Origin: Marinobacter sp. EhC06
GTDB lineage: Bacteria; Pseudomonadota; Gammaproteobacteria; Pseudomonadales; Oleiphilaceae
Assembly (NCBI RefSeq): GCF_001650915.1
Contig: NZ_LXYO01000023.1
Coordinates: forward strand, 992,001-1,056,000
Direction of reading: 5' to 3'
Length of the DNA stretch: 64,000 nucleotides
Below the pieces are notes generated by a model. The model saw only the letters and a list, made by a program, of their open reading frames with translations. It made no database searches and was not told the DNA's origin. Shown one piece after another: positions 8,625 through 17,663 of the stretch. The position numbers were made by a program, and so were the translations under genes. Within the stretch, counting starts at the first letter, position 1, and each line of letters starts with the position of its first letter.

Positions 8625-9922
8625 GCCGGCACCTCCTGCTTGCGCGCTGCTGTCGGCTCGTCAATGCTCAGCAACCGACGGCTGACCTTGCCGTTGGCAA
8701 GGCGTGGGATGGCATCGACCTGTTCCAGCAACGCGGGCACCTGGTGGGGCGAAAGTCGGTCCCGGCTCCATTGCCGGAGATGGTCAATCTCCAGTTCTGC
8801 ATCTGCCACGAACCGCAGGCACACGCGCTCCCCGGCAAAGCTGTCCGGCTGCTTGAACGCCACAGCGTCGGTGATGCCCGGGTAAGTCAGAAACACGTCC
8901 TCCACGGCACCGGGGTAGACGTTGATGCCGGCGACGTTGATGGTGTCGTCGGCGCGGCCTAGGAAATGCAGGTCGCCTCGGGTATCGAAGTACCCCAGGT
9001 CTCGACTTTGAATTTCCTGGCCGGTGGCCTCCACGGTGATCTGGATTTCGTCCGGGCACTGGGCGGAAATCCCGGCCTGGACTGCAAGATGGGGCAGGGG
9101 CTGGCCAAGCTGACCGGGTTCGTTCAACGCCGGGGCCAGGGCGACACACCCGGCTTCCGAACATCCGTACTGTTGACACAGACGCTGGCAGCGGCCCTGA
9201 ACCTGGCGCAGCACCGGCGCCGGCAGCGGCGCCCCGGAGAGCATGACAGTATGCAGCCGTTCGGTCGCGGGCAGCATCTGTATCAGCAGGCTCACCAGAG
9301 TGGGAGAGGCGTAGAGTAGATGATCGGGGACCGATTTCAGTTGGGCCAGAAGGAAGCGGGGATTCAGGCTGGTGACTACGTGTGGCTGGGCTCCTCGCGC
9401 CAGGGACGCCAACACACCGCAGATCAGGCCGTAGGAATGGGTCACCGGGCAGGCCACCACGGGGGTCAAGCCCCGGGCCTCGATGAACTGGGTGACGTAG
9501 GCGTTCACCTCAAGGTCTATGTCCCGCCAGGAGCGGGCGATGGTTTTGGGTTTGCCGGTGGTGCCGGAGCTGAGCTGGATCAATTCGCCGCCGGTCACCG
9601 AGGGTGCCGGGGTGTCGTTTATCGTCTCGGGCAACGCGCTATCCAGGCCGTCGCCGAACAGCAGCAGGTTGCATCCGGTATCCAGGGCCAGTGCCCGTGC
9701 AGCGTGGCGGGGGGTGCCCGGGTGGATCGGCAACACACTTGCGCCCCGGTCTTTCAGCCAAAGGCAGAGCGCCAGCCAGTCGGCGGTGCGTTGCAGACAG
9801 ACGGCCAGTCGCATCCGCGACGTGTCCCGAAACGAATCCAACGTCGTCAGCGGCTGGACCAGCCGCTCACAATCCGTCTGGCTATAGGAAGTATTGTCGA
9901 CATGGAACAAAGTGGCGGTCAC
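8621..9922 (-). CDS. asbC: AsbC-like aryl adenylating enzyme (3,4-dihydroxybenzoate-AMP ligase)
   Basis: Adenylate-forming enzyme of 433 residues predicted to activate 3,4-dihydroxybenzoate and load it on the carrier protein encoded next door. The nucleotide-binding loop QLSSGTTGKPKTIARS is near residue 140; the A5-like YGCSEAG and the DLGYFDTRGDLHFLGRADD block (A7-A8) follow, and the catalytic Lys region is near the end (PRLANGKVSRR). It is shorter at the N-terminus than classic DhbE-type ligases. Start MTATLFHVDN overlaps the asbB stop by 4 nt. Confidence 0.87.
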   Translation of the reverse strand: MTATLFHVDNTSYSQTDCERLVQPLTTLDSFRDTSRMRLAVCLQRTADWLALCLWLKDRGASVLPIHPGTPRHAARALALDTGCNLLLFGDGLDSALPETINDTPAPSVTGGELIQLSSGTTGKPKTIARSWRDIDLEVNAYVTQFIEARGLTPVVACPVTHSYGLICGVLASLARGAQPHVVTSLNPRFLLAQLKSVPDHLLYASPTLVSLLIQMLPATERLHTVMLSGAPLPAPVLRQVQGRCQRLCQQYGCSEAGCVALAPALNEPGQLGQPLPHLAVQAGISAQCPDEIQITVEATGQEIQSRDLGYFDTRGDLHFLGRADDTINVAGINVYPGAVEDVFLTYPGITDAVAFKQPDSFAGERVCLRFVADAELEIDHLRQWSRDRLSPHQVPALLEQVDAIPRLANGKVSRRLLSIDEPTAARKQEVPA

Positions 9923-11748
9923 GATAACCTCTCCTGATGGTAATCGTTGATGGGTTTGGGTACTAAGGGCGCCTCAGCCGTCAGCGCATTGGGCACCTGG
10001 TGGCTGGTTGAGGCTGCGTCGGTTTGCAGCTTTCGCCGCAGCAGTGATTCGGTCCGGATCCAGGGCCGGTCCCAGCCAAGCTTGGCCAGGCGGGGGCGCA
10101 ATGCCGGGTGTTGCGCGCCATAGTTGGCAAGCAGGCGGTGGATCTGGCGCCAGAACCGGCGTTCATCGAAGCCATAGGCCTCCTGCAGAACCAGCGCCAG
10201 CTCGCTGAGGTTGTAGATAAACAGGGTGTCCATCACCAGCTCCCGCAATGCTTCCGGTCCGGACATGCGGTAGAACTGGTTGTCCGGGGCCCGGCTATAA
10301 AGACCCTGGCGCGGGCCGAAGTCAGGTTCCGGAATGTCGGAGGGCAGATAATCCCGGGCGTATTCCACACTGTCGTGGAAATCCCGCAAAATAAGGGCCT
10401 GGGGCCAGCCGTTGCGGACCACCAGCAGGCTGTTCTGACCGTGGGCCTCAAGGCCGATGCCGTGGGCTGCCAGCATGTGCCAGACTGGCAGAATCACTGT
10501 TGCCAGTGTCGCCTCCAGCCAGGGCTGCAGCCCGTAAAGTTCAACCCAGGGGTGGATGAAGGGCAGTCCATCCGGCTCCCACTGCGCCAGAGCATTTAGC
10601 GGAATCGTCTGCTCGTCCTCGGCCAGGCGCGTGGCAATGGAGGAGCGCCAGATGGCCGCCAGTTCCCCTTCGAGGCCAAGCGCCTCCCGCGAGGACGGTT
10701 CCCCTGCGGAAAAGGAAAGGCTGGCATACTCCGACAACAGCCTTAGCGGGTAGGCCCGGGCAAAGCGGGGGTCGGCATCGACCACAGACTGCAGCCATTG
10801 GCTGATCACCGGCGCCGAGGGCACCGAGTGAGGTTCCAAATGCCGGCGGGAGGAAGTGTTATGGATGCCCAGGGGAAGCTTGATGCAAGCCCGGGTTGGA
10901 TCACTCATGTTGAACAGTGATCGCAACGACTGGCTTGGCCGGTAACGATCACCCACGGGGCCCAGGCCGTGGATATCCAGGGACGCCAGCATTGGCGCCA
11001 GGTTACTCTGGCTCAGCGCCTGCCAGTGCCATGGGTGGGCGGGCAAAGGGCCATAGTGTTGCCAATCCAGGCCTGCCCGATGAAAGGCTGCACGCAACAG
11101 GTAGGCTCCCTCCGCACCAAGCTCGGCCTGCCAGAAGGCCATCTCCGGCACGGGCAGTTGGCGGGTCAGGCGGGCCCGTGGCAGGGCCAGCCAGTGAAGC
11201 CTGAAGCCTGCGCTCGTCTCCGGGCTGTACCGAAGGAGGTCGTTTTCGTGCAGCCCCAGGCGGCTTTTGTAGCAGGGGTGGTACGGGTGTCCCTCATGCA
11301 GAGCCCGATCCAGGTCCTCGCCGTGCAGCTGGCGCCGATTGGCCAAATGATACGAGTGGCGCATGGCATCGAGCCGCCGCGTGTTAGCGACGGTTGCAAG
11401 CAGCTCGTGCAGCAGCCGGTCCCGGCCGGCCTCGGTGGTCGGTAGTTGACTGGCCAGGGTCGACAGGTCGGTGGCCGCCCTTCGACCATTCACAGTTAGC
11501 ATCAGTGTGTCCAGATCGAGACGCAGGCGACCAAACCCGCGGACACGGCCCAGGCATCGCCCCTCCAGGGCGCCCAGAGTGAAACTCAGCCACTGCCAGC
11601 CAGCAGCGCCCGGCCTGGTCAGGCCATAGCCGATGACTCCCTCGAACATCAGGGCCTCTAGCAATTGGCGCATGACCCGCTGCCCGGCTGATTCGCTGAG
11701 GGCCATAACTGGACCCAGTCCGGCGGTGTCGGCATCAGGCGACATCAT
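9919..11748 (-). CDS. asbB: AsbB-like NIS siderophore synthetase (IucA/IucC family)
   Basis: ATP-dependent synthetase of 609 residues that would join a polyamine arm to the citrate backbone of petrobactin. NIS motifs are plain: EGHPYHPCYKSRLG (about 152-165), HPWHW (238-242), KLPLGIHNTSSRR and LEAHGQNSLLVV, followed by the C-terminal FhuF-like reductase-type helical region. The frame overlaps the end of asbA by 14 nt; the start could be the first or second Met (MMSPD). Assignment as AsbB rather than AsbA rests on gene order only, because both proteins share the same fold and size. Confidence 0.88.
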   Translation of the reverse strand: MMSPDADTAGLGPVMALSESAGQRVMRQLLEALMFEGVIGYGLTRPGAAGWQWLSFTLGALEGRCLGRVRGFGRLRLDLDTLMLTVNGRRAATDLSTLASQLPTTEAGRDRLLHELLATVANTRRLDAMRHSYHLANRRQLHGEDLDRALHEGHPYHPCYKSRLGLHENDLLRYSPETSAGFRLHWLALPRARLTRQLPVPEMAFWQAELGAEGAYLLRAAFHRAGLDWQHYGPLPAHPWHWQALSQSNLAPMLASLDIHGLGPVGDRYRPSQSLRSLFNMSDPTRACIKLPLGIHNTSSRRHLEPHSVPSAPVISQWLQSVVDADPRFARAYPLRLLSEYASLSFSAGEPSSREALGLEGELAAIWRSSIATRLAEDEQTIPLNALAQWEPDGLPFIHPWVELYGLQPWLEATLATVILPVWHMLAAHGIGLEAHGQNSLLVVRNGWPQALILRDFHDSVEYARDYLPSDIPEPDFGPRQGLYSRAPDNQFYRMSGPEALRELVMDTLFIYNLSELALVLQEAYGFDERRFWRQIHRLLANYGAQHPALRPRLAKLGWDRPWIRTESLLRRKLQTDAASTSHQVPNALTAEAPLVPKPINDYHQERLS

Positions 11749-13567
11749 GACCCACCTCGGCCATGTTGTTCATCGTGCTTGGAGTTTGGCTCGACTGGTC
11801 CAATCGATACAGTGGATTGGCGATGCTGGTGTAGACTGCCATTTCCAGATCGGCATTCAGTTCATCGACATCGTGCACCCGGGTAAGGAGATTGCCTTTG
11901 TAGGGCAGGCGGCTGTCTTCCAGCACCATGGTAACCAGAGCGAGAGCCGGCCCGGTGAGCGTGGCGCGCTGCGAGCGCAGGAAATGCCGCAGGTTTTTAA
12001 GCAGCTGGATCTCGGGGAGAAAACCGTCGCCACCCAGTCGGGCAACGACTGAAAGCAGCTGGTTCACGAACAGGTAATAACAGAAGCGATCCCGGATCAT
12101 GGCATCCCGGTAGAACAGCTCCGGGGTCTCCTGCAGATCGGGGCACAGCGACAGCAGTTCCTCTCGCCGGCTTTCCGACAGATAGTAGCCCTGGTTGTCC
12201 CGGTAAAAGCAGAGTTGCGGGTAGCCACCGCTGATATCCAGCAAGCTGTTCTGCTGATGGGCCTCCAGGGCGATACCGTGGTCGTCATACAGTCTCAGGG
12301 CAGGGCCAATGGCACAGTCAAGGTAGTGTTGAAACCAGTCGCGAGCCACCGCAGTCATGCTGCGGTTTTCATTCAGCGCCAGCCCTTCAATCAGGCCGGA
12401 CAGCCGCGAGTGCCTGCCCGGCAACGGATCCTGGGTCAGCGCCGCCAGGCTGACAATGCCGGCATCCTGGCCTCGTGGGAACGGATTGTTTCGGAAGATG
12501 ACTTCGAAGCCGCTTTCGCACTGCCCCGGCAGTTTGACGGTCAGGTAGGCCGGGTCCTCAATGATCCGGAACTTTGTCTCCGTACTGGCAAAGCCGGTTT
12601 TGCGGATTAGCCGGCTCATGGCCACCCCGGCTTTGAGCTCATGGCGCTTGCTCACCCGGAGCGAATTGGTCACCTTCACCGGAATTGAGAATTTCAGCAT
12701 CCATTCCGACTGCTCGCTGTAAACAGTCCGGACCGAGGAGGTGGCGGAGAATTCCGGCCCCAGCGCGCCCAGAGGCTGGATCAGCCCCTGATCCATCGCC
12801 GCCATGACGTCCGGCTGCAACAGCAGCCAGTCCGTCTGCAGAGGATGGGCGGGCACCAGGTAATGATCCTGTGGCAGATTGAGCGAGCCTTGGCCGAGGC
12901 TGAGCAGGGTTTCCGCCATGGTATGGGCGGGCAGTGGCGCGTCAGAATCCTCCTCAATGCAGGCGGTGTGTACCAAGAAGTAATGCAACCGGAAGCGTCC
13001 GGCCAGTTCCGGTGCGTAGGCATCCTGCTGCCAGGCGGCCATGCCCTGGCGGCTTTTCGGCGTGGGGTGGGTGGCGTGGCCAAATAGCAGGGACTGTTCC
13101 GAGGCAATAAACCGGTTGTCGCGCAGTGCCGCGTCGCCCCTGCGATGCTCGACACAGCGGATCATGACGTCATAGCTGTCGGTGAGCCGATGGAGGAACT
13201 CCAGTTCCCTGCTTTTCCGAAGCTCGGGCACCATGCCGGCAGAGAGTGAGTAGAGTTCCCGCACCAGAAGACAGAGGGCATGGAACGGCTCGATATCGGA
13301 CCAGCAGTGACGTGCCTCCAACCATTGCCGGACCCGGCCATACCGGTGCCGGCCGACGGCGGACCGGTACAGAACATCAATGGCCAGTCGCGAGCGCTGG
13401 CTGCCAAGGACAAGCTCACAGACCCAGGGGCCGAGGAACCGCCCGGACACGTCATCGGTTCGGGCGCTGGCCACCTGCCACTGCCCGAAATCCACCTCTT
13501 GCAAGTAACAGTGCAGGAAGGCCTGAAAACTGGCCTGTTCGGCAATCGCCCGGGCAGACGGTCCCAT
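11735..13567 (-). CDS. asbA: AsbA-like NIS siderophore synthetase (IucA/IucC family)
   Basis: First gene of the petrobactin operon, encoding a 610-residue NIS synthetase; in the known pathway AsbA condenses citrate with spermidine. Motifs in order: GHATHPTPKSRQG (163-175, ATP binding), HPLQTDW (241-247), SSVRTVY (277-283), KFSIPVKVTNSLR (292-304) and EAHQQNSLLD (435-444). A strong ribosome site GGAGAGAGG precedes the ATG. The 74-bp gap upstream holds a candidate Fur site, so iron starvation should switch on the operon from here. Assignment as AsbA and not AsbB rests on order. Confidence 0.89.
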   Translation of the reverse strand: MGPSARAIAEQASFQAFLHCYLQEVDFGQWQVASARTDDVSGRFLGPWVCELVLGSQRSRLAIDVLYRSAVGRHRYGRVRQWLEARHCWSDIEPFHALCLLVRELYSLSAGMVPELRKSRELEFLHRLTDSYDVMIRCVEHRRGDAALRDNRFIASEQSLLFGHATHPTPKSRQGMAAWQQDAYAPELAGRFRLHYFLVHTACIEEDSDAPLPAHTMAETLLSLGQGSLNLPQDHYLVPAHPLQTDWLLLQPDVMAAMDQGLIQPLGALGPEFSATSSVRTVYSEQSEWMLKFSIPVKVTNSLRVSKRHELKAGVAMSRLIRKTGFASTETKFRIIEDPAYLTVKLPGQCESGFEVIFRNNPFPRGQDAGIVSLAALTQDPLPGRHSRLSGLIEGLALNENRSMTAVARDWFQHYLDCAIGPALRLYDDHGIALEAHQQNSLLDISGGYPQLCFYRDNQGYYLSESRREELLSLCPDLQETPELFYRDAMIRDRFCYYLFVNQLLSVVARLGGDGFLPEIQLLKNLRHFLRSQRATLTGPALALVTMVLEDSRLPYKGNLLTRVHDVDELNADLEMAVYTSIANPLYRLDQSSQTPSTMNNMAEVGHDVA

Positions 13568-13599
13568 GTCCTCTCTCCAAATCCGAAATTTGGATCAAA

Positions 13600-13622
13600 T
13601 CTAAATGAGAATCGAATGCATG
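13600..13622 (-). promoter_or_regulatory. Candidate Fur-controlled promoter of the asb operon
   Basis: On the + strand AAATGAGAATCGAATGCA (13603-13620) has one excellent Fur half-site, AAATGAGAATC, and a weaker second half; by eye it matches the 19-bp consensus at 10 of 19. Read in the direction of asbA, TTTCAC and TTTAGA hexamers 16 bp apart overlap it and could be the -35 and -10. It is 36-53 bp before the asbA ATG. The weak second half keeps confidence moderate. Confidence 0.42.
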
Positions 13623-13641
13623 TGAAAGGGTTTTACATTTT

Positions 13642-15015
13642 TTACAATTGGGCGCTGGCGGCCACGACGCGATGGGGGCGAAAACGCAAAAACAGCGCCA
13701 CCGCCAAACCAAAGGTCAGCCATTCCGCCAGGGGCAGCGCCACAAGGAGTGGCCAATCCGGCGCAAAGTGGGCGATGGCAACCAATAGAAGTGCAGGCAG
13801 CACCAGGCTTCGCGAAAAGGCGACCATAGCCGAGGGAAGGGCCTTGTGCATGGCCGTCAGGTAGACCGAGAGCAGCACATTCATGCCGTTGACCAGGAAC
13901 AGCGGCCAGAGTATTTCGAGGAACTGGTCCGCCAGCCGGGCCGTTGCCGGATCGGCGGAGGTATCGAGAAACAGTCGGACTACCTGGTTTCCGAACAGCC
14001 AGGCGGTGACCACCAGGCTGACCGCAAGTGCCAGGATGATGACGGCTCCACGGCCCATAAATCCGCGGATCCGCCTGGCATTGCCCGCGCCCAGGTTGTG
14101 GCTGATCAGTACGTGCATGGCATCGGATATGCCATAGAACATCATCAGGCTGAGAAAAATCAGGTAGTTCACCACGGTGAAAGCGGCAACACCGGCCACG
14201 CCCTGTGTGGTCATCAGCAACCAGTTGATTAGCAGCATCACCAGCCCGACGGACAGCTCGTTGATCCACTCAGAGACCCCATTGCCAAAGGCTCTGGGGA
14301 TCTCGCGCCAATTTGTCTGTCGGAACTGGAACATCAGCTTGCGGCCGGCTTTGCGGAAATAGCGGGCCAGAACCGCGAACTGCAGTATCTGCGCCAGGCC
14401 CGTGGCCACGGCGGCACCCCTTAGACCGTAATCCAGATAGCCCACCAGCAAGGCATCCAACAGGATGTTCGCACCGGCACCAATCACCAATGCCGTGGTC
14501 GCCAACACCGGGAAGCCGTCCACCCGGACAAAGTAATACAACACCATGGTGACCAGCTGGGGCACCAGCACCCAGATGATGACCAGGAAATACTCGGACA
14601 TCAGGGGATAGATTTCGGCAGAAGCGCCCAGCAGCCGGTAGATGGGGTCGTGGAAAAGCAGCCCGGCGATTGCACCCGTCAGCGACAGGGCCAGGGTTGC
14701 CATCAGGCATTTGCTGAACATCGACGACGCAGCGTCCGGCCGGCCTTCACCAAGATAGCGACCGGCCCGAACCGTGCCGCCAATGGCTAGTGCCAGGGCA
14801 ATACCAAACAGGAAGGTAAACCAGGGGATCAGCAGATTAAGGGCTGCCAGGGCTTCCGCCCCGGCGAAATTGCCAATAAAGATGCCATCGACGATATTGG
14901 CCGTGGTCAACGCCAGAAGCCCGGCTACCGAGGGCAGGGCATACCGGAAAAAAACCGGCCAGTAGGGGCCGATCAGAATAGGATTATCGGATTCCCTGTT
15001 GCTGACTTCGTCCAT
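13642..15015 (-). CDS. MATE-family efflux transporter, candidate siderophore exporter
   Basis: Integral inner-membrane protein of 457 residues with about 12 membrane segments, in the size and pattern of NorM/DinF-type MATE exchangers (early ALPSVAGLLALTTANIVDGIFIG, middle GVAGVAAFTVVNYLIFLSLMMFYGI). MATE proteins export organic molecules in exchange for Na+ or H+. It ends 75 bp before asbA on the same strand, which suggests it secretes the finished siderophore. However, it starts only 27 bp after the trpC stop with no obvious own promoter, so it might be read from the trp operon. The substrate is inferred from context only. Confidence 0.85.
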   Translation of the reverse strand: MDEVSNRESDNPILIGPYWPVFFRYALPSVAGLLALTTANIVDGIFIGNFAGAEALAALNLLIPWFTFLFGIALALAIGGTVRAGRYLGEGRPDAASSMFSKCLMATLALSLTGAIAGLLFHDPIYRLLGASAEIYPLMSEYFLVIIWVLVPQLVTMVLYYFVRVDGFPVLATTALVIGAGANILLDALLVGYLDYGLRGAAVATGLAQILQFAVLARYFRKAGRKLMFQFRQTNWREIPRAFGNGVSEWINELSVGLVMLLINWLLMTTQGVAGVAAFTVVNYLIFLSLMMFYGISDAMHVLISHNLGAGNARRIRGFMGRGAVIILALAVSLVVTAWLFGNQVVRLFLDTSADPATARLADQFLEILWPLFLVNGMNVLLSVYLTAMHKALPSAMVAFSRSLVLPALLLVAIAHFAPDWPLLVALPLAEWLTFGLAVALFLRFRPHRVVAASAQL

Positions 15016-15042
15016 GGAAAATCTGACCGTTGCCGCCCCGAA

Positions 15043-15855
15043 TCAGTAAAACAGTTCACTGAGTTTTTCTCCGGGCTCCGGCGCCCGCATGAACGACTCA
15101 CCCACCAGGAACCCGAAGATGCCACGGCCGGTCATGGCCTCGACATCGTTGCGAGTCATTATGCCGCTCTCGGTAATGGTCAGCCGGTCTTGTGAGATGC
15201 GTTCATGCAGTTCAAACGTGGTGTCCAACGACACATCGAAGGTATGCAGATTGCGGTTGTTGATGCCCACCAGAGGCGTCGTCAGCGTCAACGCATCATC
15301 CAGTTCCTCGCCATCGTGCACCTCCACCAGTACATCTAGCCCGATCTCATGGGCAATACCTTCCAGCTCCTGCATCTGGTCTTTGGTCAGGCATGCGGCA
15401 ATCAGGAGGATGCAGTCGGCGCCGATGGCGCGGCTTTCGTAGACCTGGTAGGGAGCGACCATGAAGTCCTTGCGGATCACCGGCAGACTGCAGGCACTGC
15501 GGGCAGCGACCAGGTAGTCCTCGTGGCCCTGGAAGAAGTCGCGGTCGGTGAGTACCGACAGACAAGCGGCGCCGCCTTTCTCGTAACTCTCGGCAATCAC
15601 TGCTGGTTCGAACGGATCCCGAAGAATGCCCTTGCTTGGTGAAGCTTTTTTGATTTCTGCGATGACAGCGGGAGCCCGCTGTTCAATTCGGCTGCGCAGA
15701 GCGTCGGCAAAGCCTCTGGCTGCAGGTTGATCCCCAGCCATGGCTTTCAGGTCTGCAATGGAAACCCTCGGTTTCCGCTCGTCGATCTCTTCCCACTTCC
15801 GATCAACAATCTTTCGAAGAATCGTCGGCGTCTTGTCCAAATGTCGTTCAGTCAT
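15043..15855 (-). CDS. trpC: Indole-3-glycerol phosphate synthase
   Basis: TIM-barrel enzyme of tryptophan synthesis that closes CdRP to indole-3-glycerol phosphate. The start at 15855 ([20 protein letters not shown]) gives 270 residues and the conserved N-terminus; the longer open frame extends into a palindromic repeat and is rejected. Conserved blocks include [11 protein letters not shown] with the catalytic Lys, [29 protein letters not shown] and [10 protein letters not shown]. It is the monofunctional form, not fused to trpF, as in pseudomonads. A 170-bp gap carrying a long hairpin separates it from trpD, unlike the tight spacing of trpE-G-D. Confidence 0.96.
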   Translation of the reverse strand: MTERHLDKTPTILRKIVDRKWEEIDERKPRVSIADLKAMAGDQPAARGFADALRSRIEQRAPAVIAEIKKASPSKGILRDPFEPAVIAESYEKGGAACLSVLTDRDFFQGHEDYLVAARSACSLPVIRKDFMVAPYQVYESRAIGADCILLIAACLTKDQMQELEGIAHEIGLDVLVEVHDGEELDDALTLTTPLVGINNRNLHTFDVSLDTTFELHERISQDRLTITESGIMTRNDVEAMTGRGIFGFLVGESFMRAPEPGEKLSELFY

Positions 15856-15883
15856 TAGCGGCCTGCAAATCAGGTGATTGGGC

Positions 15884-15987
15884 CGGTGGCGGGGACCTTT
15901 CCAAAACACGCCCGTGAATACGTCCCTGTAGGGCTTGGCGTCAGCCATCCATGGCTGACGACAGTTTTGGAAAGGTCCCCGCCACCG
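15884..15987 (+). repeat. Three-stem palindromic repeat, copy 1 (between trpD and trpC)
   Basis: An outer inverted repeat of 24 bp (15884-15907 with 15964-15987, perfect) encloses a 56-bp core. Inside the core are two smaller hairpins: TAC-GTCCCT-GTA near 15920-15931, and the perfect GTCAGCCAT-CC-ATGGCTGAC at 15940-15959. The core is related to copies 2 and 3 at 33.2 and 33.5 kb (shared CCATCCATGGC, CGTCC, CTTG and CGACA), while the outer arms have diverged with matching changes on both sides. The element lies inside the trp operon and could act as an RNA stabiliser or attenuator between trpD and trpC. Confidence 0.85.
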
Positions 15988-16025
15988 ACCCGTCGAGCTT
16001 GGTTATTGCCTTCGTTTTGAAAGGC

Positions 16026-17054
16026 TCAAAAACACTGGGAAAAATCAGCCAGCTCTGACATCTTGCCGGCAGCTAGACCAGAGCCCATGGCGTCGAGGGC
16101 CATATCCACACCTTCTTTCGGCGTCTTGGCCAAACCAGCGACATAGATCGCTGCGCCGGCATTGAGGGCAATCAGGTCCCGGGCTTTCTCGGCCATTTCG
16201 TCGTGACCACGACCGAAAGCTGCTTTGATGAGATTCAGTGAGTCGTCGGCGGTGTCCACGGTCAAGCCCACCAGAGCCTGGCTCTTGATGCCAAGATCCT
16301 CCGGGGTGATGTCGTATTCGGTGACCTTGCCGTCTTTCAGTTCAGCCACATGGGTGGCGCTGGCCAGACTGATCTCGTCCAGGCCATCCTTAGAGCACAC
16401 CACCATGATGTGCTCCGCCCCCAGGCGATGCAGCACTTCCGCCATCGGGCGACACAGCTCCCGGTTGAACACGCCCACCAGTTGGCGCTTAACGCCAGCG
16501 GGATTGGTCATCGGGCCGAGGATATTGAAAATGGTCCGGCAGCCCAGTTCCTTGCGGGGGCCAATGGCGTGTTTCATGGCGCCGTGATGGGCCGGGGCGA
16601 ACATGAAGCCGACACCGATTTCCTCGACGCAGCGGGCCACTTCCTCCGGTTTCATGCTCAGGTTGATACCTAGCTTTTCCAGCAGGTCGGCACTGCCGCT
16701 CTTGGATGAAACAGCCCGGTTGCCATGTTTGGCCACAAAGCCGCCGGCCGCGGCCACCACAAACGAAGCGGCGGAAGACACGTTGAACAGGTTGGCGCCA
16801 TCACCGCCGGTGCCGACGATGTCTACCAGAGGTTCGGCCTTGACCGTTACCTTGGTGGCCAGCTCGCGCATGACCTCGGTGGCACCGGTGATTTCATCAA
16901 TGGTTTCGCTTTTCAGACGCAACCCCATCAGAAACGCGCCGATCTGGGCGTCCGTGGCCTCGCCGTTCATGACGATACGCATCACGTCCTTCATTTCCTC
17001 CCGGGACAGGTCCAGGTTGGAGGCAATGCGGTTGAGAGCTTCTTTCATGTCCAT
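16026..17054 (-). CDS. trpD: Anthranilate phosphoribosyltransferase
   Basis: Transfers the phosphoribosyl group of PRPP to anthranilate in tryptophan synthesis. It has 342 residues, with the PRPP-binding [38 protein letters not shown], and the anthranilate site [20 protein letters not shown] followed by [13 protein letters not shown]. The start is either 17054 or the in-frame ATG two codons later (MDMKEAL). It is 11 bp from trpG, as in other trpGDC operons. Not fused to trpG. Confidence 0.97.
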   Translation of the reverse strand: MDMKEALNRIASNLDLSREEMKDVMRIVMNGEATDAQIGAFLMGLRLKSETIDEITGATEVMRELATKVTVKAEPLVDIVGTGGDGANLFNVSSAASFVVAAAGGFVAKHGNRAVSSKSGSADLLEKLGINLSMKPEEVARCVEEIGVGFMFAPAHHGAMKHAIGPRKELGCRTIFNILGPMTNPAGVKRQLVGVFNRELCRPMAEVLHRLGAEHIMVVCSKDGLDEISLASATHVAELKDGKVTEYDITPEDLGIKSQALVGLTVDTADDSLNLIKAAFGRGHDEMAEKARDLIALNAGAAIYVAGLAKTPKEGVDMALDAMGSGLAAGKMSELADFSQCF

Positions 17055-17065
17055 GTGTCGGCCTC

Positions 17066-17647
17066 TTATTGTGTTCTCAGAAAGTTGCGCAGCAGCTCGT
17101 GACCCTGTTCCGTCATAATAGACTCCGGATGGAACTGCACGCCCTCAATGGGCAGCGTCTTGTGGCGAACCCCCATGATTTCCTCGATGGAACCGTCGTC
17201 GTTGCGGGTCCAGGCGGTCACTTCCAGGCAGTCGGGCAGGGTGGTCTTGTCAATCACCAGACTGTGATAACGGGTCGCCTGCAGCGGGTTGCTCAGGCCA
17301 CGGAATACGCCCGTGTCCTTGTGGAATACCGGGGACACCTTGCCGTGCATGACCCGGCCGGCGCGAATAACGTCACCGCCGTAGACCTGGCCAATGGCCT
17401 GATGGCCCAGGCAGATTCCCAGGATTGGCAGCTTGCCGGCAAAATGCCGGATGGCCTCCATGGAGATACCGGCCTCGTTCGGGGTGCAGGGGCCAGGGGA
17501 TATCACCAGCCGTTCCGGGTTCATCGCTTCAATCTGTTCGATGGTGATTTCATCGTTGCGATACACCTGCACATCGGCGCCCAGTTCTGCTAGGTACTGC
17601 ACCACGTTGTAGGTGAAGGAATCGTAGTTATCGATCATCAGCAACAT
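17066..17647 (-). CDS. trpG: Anthranilate synthase component II (glutamine amidotransferase)
   Basis: Supplies ammonia from glutamine to TrpE. It has 193 residues of class-I amidotransferase: the opening [19 protein letters not shown], the oxyanion strand [11 protein letters not shown], the nucleophile elbow [11 protein letters not shown] with catalytic Cys, and the His-Glu pair in GVQFHPESI. In many gammaproteobacteria the same subunit also serves aminodeoxychorismate synthase (PabA), so it may be shared with folate synthesis. It lies 16 bp after trpE with the ribosome site GGAGGAAC. Confidence 0.96.
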   Translation of the reverse strand: MLLMIDNYDSFTYNVVQYLAELGADVQVYRNDEITIEQIEAMNPERLVISPGPCTPNEAGISMEAIRHFAGKLPILGICLGHQAIGQVYGGDVIRAGRVMHGKVSPVFHKDTGVFRGLSNPLQATRYHSLVIDKTTLPDCLEVTAWTRNDDGSIEEIMGVRHKTLPIEGVQFHPESIMTEQGHELLRNFLRTQ

Positions 17648-17663
17648 AATCTGTTCCTCCGCC

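Noticed and set aside
13577-13593. CCAAAT/ATTTGG inverted repeat just before asbA as an operator
   Set aside because: Short, AT-rich, and overlapping the ribosome site region; no known regulator motif matched, so not listed as a feature.
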